DNA of 64,000 bases from Streptomyces sp. ICC1. GTDB taxonomy: Bacteria; Actinomycetota; Actinomycetes; Streptomycetales; Streptomycetaceae. A program made the translations under genes and the position numbers. The notes under the pieces are model-generated. The model was not told where the DNA came from and did no database searches. It saw only the letters and a program-made list of their open reading frames with translations. This document shows positions 63,985 through 64,000 of the stretch, piece by piece; position 1 is the first letter of the stretch, and every line of letters starts with the position of its first letter. The stretch is from the NCBI RefSeq assembly GCF_003287935.1, contig NZ_CP030287.1, positions 2,198,267 through 2,262,266 of the forward strand. The letters are read 5' to 3'.

Positions 63985-64000
63985 TTGACCACCACGGAGG
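63985..64000 (+). CDS. Start of a gene leaving the window (partial)
   Basis: TTG at 63985 followed by ACCACCACGGAG (reads MTTTE), with GGAAGGGAG upstream at good spacing. Only five codons are visible, so no function can be given. Confidence 0.35.

Overview
The window is GC-rich actinobacterial DNA and is almost certainly a Streptomyces chromosome. The evidence is a complete spore-pigment (whiE-type) type II polyketide cluster, a rodlin, a GH19 chitinase behind paired palindromic operators, a CYP157/CYP154 pair, DUF5302/DUF6131/DUF6153-type small proteins, XRE-DUF5753 and STAS regulators, and GTG/TTG starts with GGAGG-type ribosome binding sites. Mobile-element scars and decayed genes suggest part of it lies in a less conserved (arm-like) region; that is inference.

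Layout. 0.3-8 kb: whiE cluster. Seven translationally coupled genes lie on the minus strand (SchA/CurD-like protein, cupin, KS-alpha, KS-beta, ACP, aromatase/cyclase, second cyclase) and the FAD hydroxylase is divergent. A small acyl-CoA carboxylase epsilon-like gene follows. 8.5-14.7 kb: secreted proteins (DUF4360, a copper-radical oxidase, a large GH87 alpha-1,3-glucanase). 14.9-16.7 kb: a decayed TetR / MFS / FAD-monooxygenase block with an internal inversion. 16.7-20 kb: HutD-like protein, a frameshifted ORF, MFS exporter with divergent MarR, DUF5302. 20.6-25 kb: rodlin, chitinase, LAL regulator. 25-33.5 kb: subtilase, prolyl aminopeptidase, DUF1838, monooxygenase, XRE-TPR regulator, DUF1996, ECF sigma/anti-sigma. 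33.5-34.7 kb: an unrecognised protein gene followed on the same strand by two RNAs that fold as circularly permuted tRNAs. 34.7-38.4 kb: CYP154-CYP157 without their usual conservon, then two small exported proteins. 38.7-41.4 kb: frameshifted phytase, PhoX fragment, tsaD fragment. 41.4-43.5 kb: 52-aa ORF, unknown protein and XRE-ImmA protease. 44-46.7 kb: cold-shock protein, M24 peptidase relic, M15-like secreted protein, molybdopterin oxidoreductase. 46.8-52.1 kb: xanthine dehydrogenase genes and divergent PucR. 52.1-64 kb: IS110, IS21 and Tn3 remnants, a MITE, STAS and XRE regulators, a Vps62/pore-former-like protein, a secreted hydrolase and small membrane or unknown proteins.

The most unusual item is the pair of tRNA-like RNAs at 33603-33870 (minus strand). 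In each, the T-arm half precedes the D-arm half. The acceptor strands pair across a 5-7 nt linker, the anticodon-stem strands pair end to end, and the outer flanks extend that stem. This is the topology described for bacterial Y RNAs of the YrlA type (tRNA mimics), but no Ro/TROVE protein gene is in the window. The adjacent upstream gene (33920-34651) encodes a protein I cannot assign. Everything here comes from reading the sequence; no database or folding program was run.
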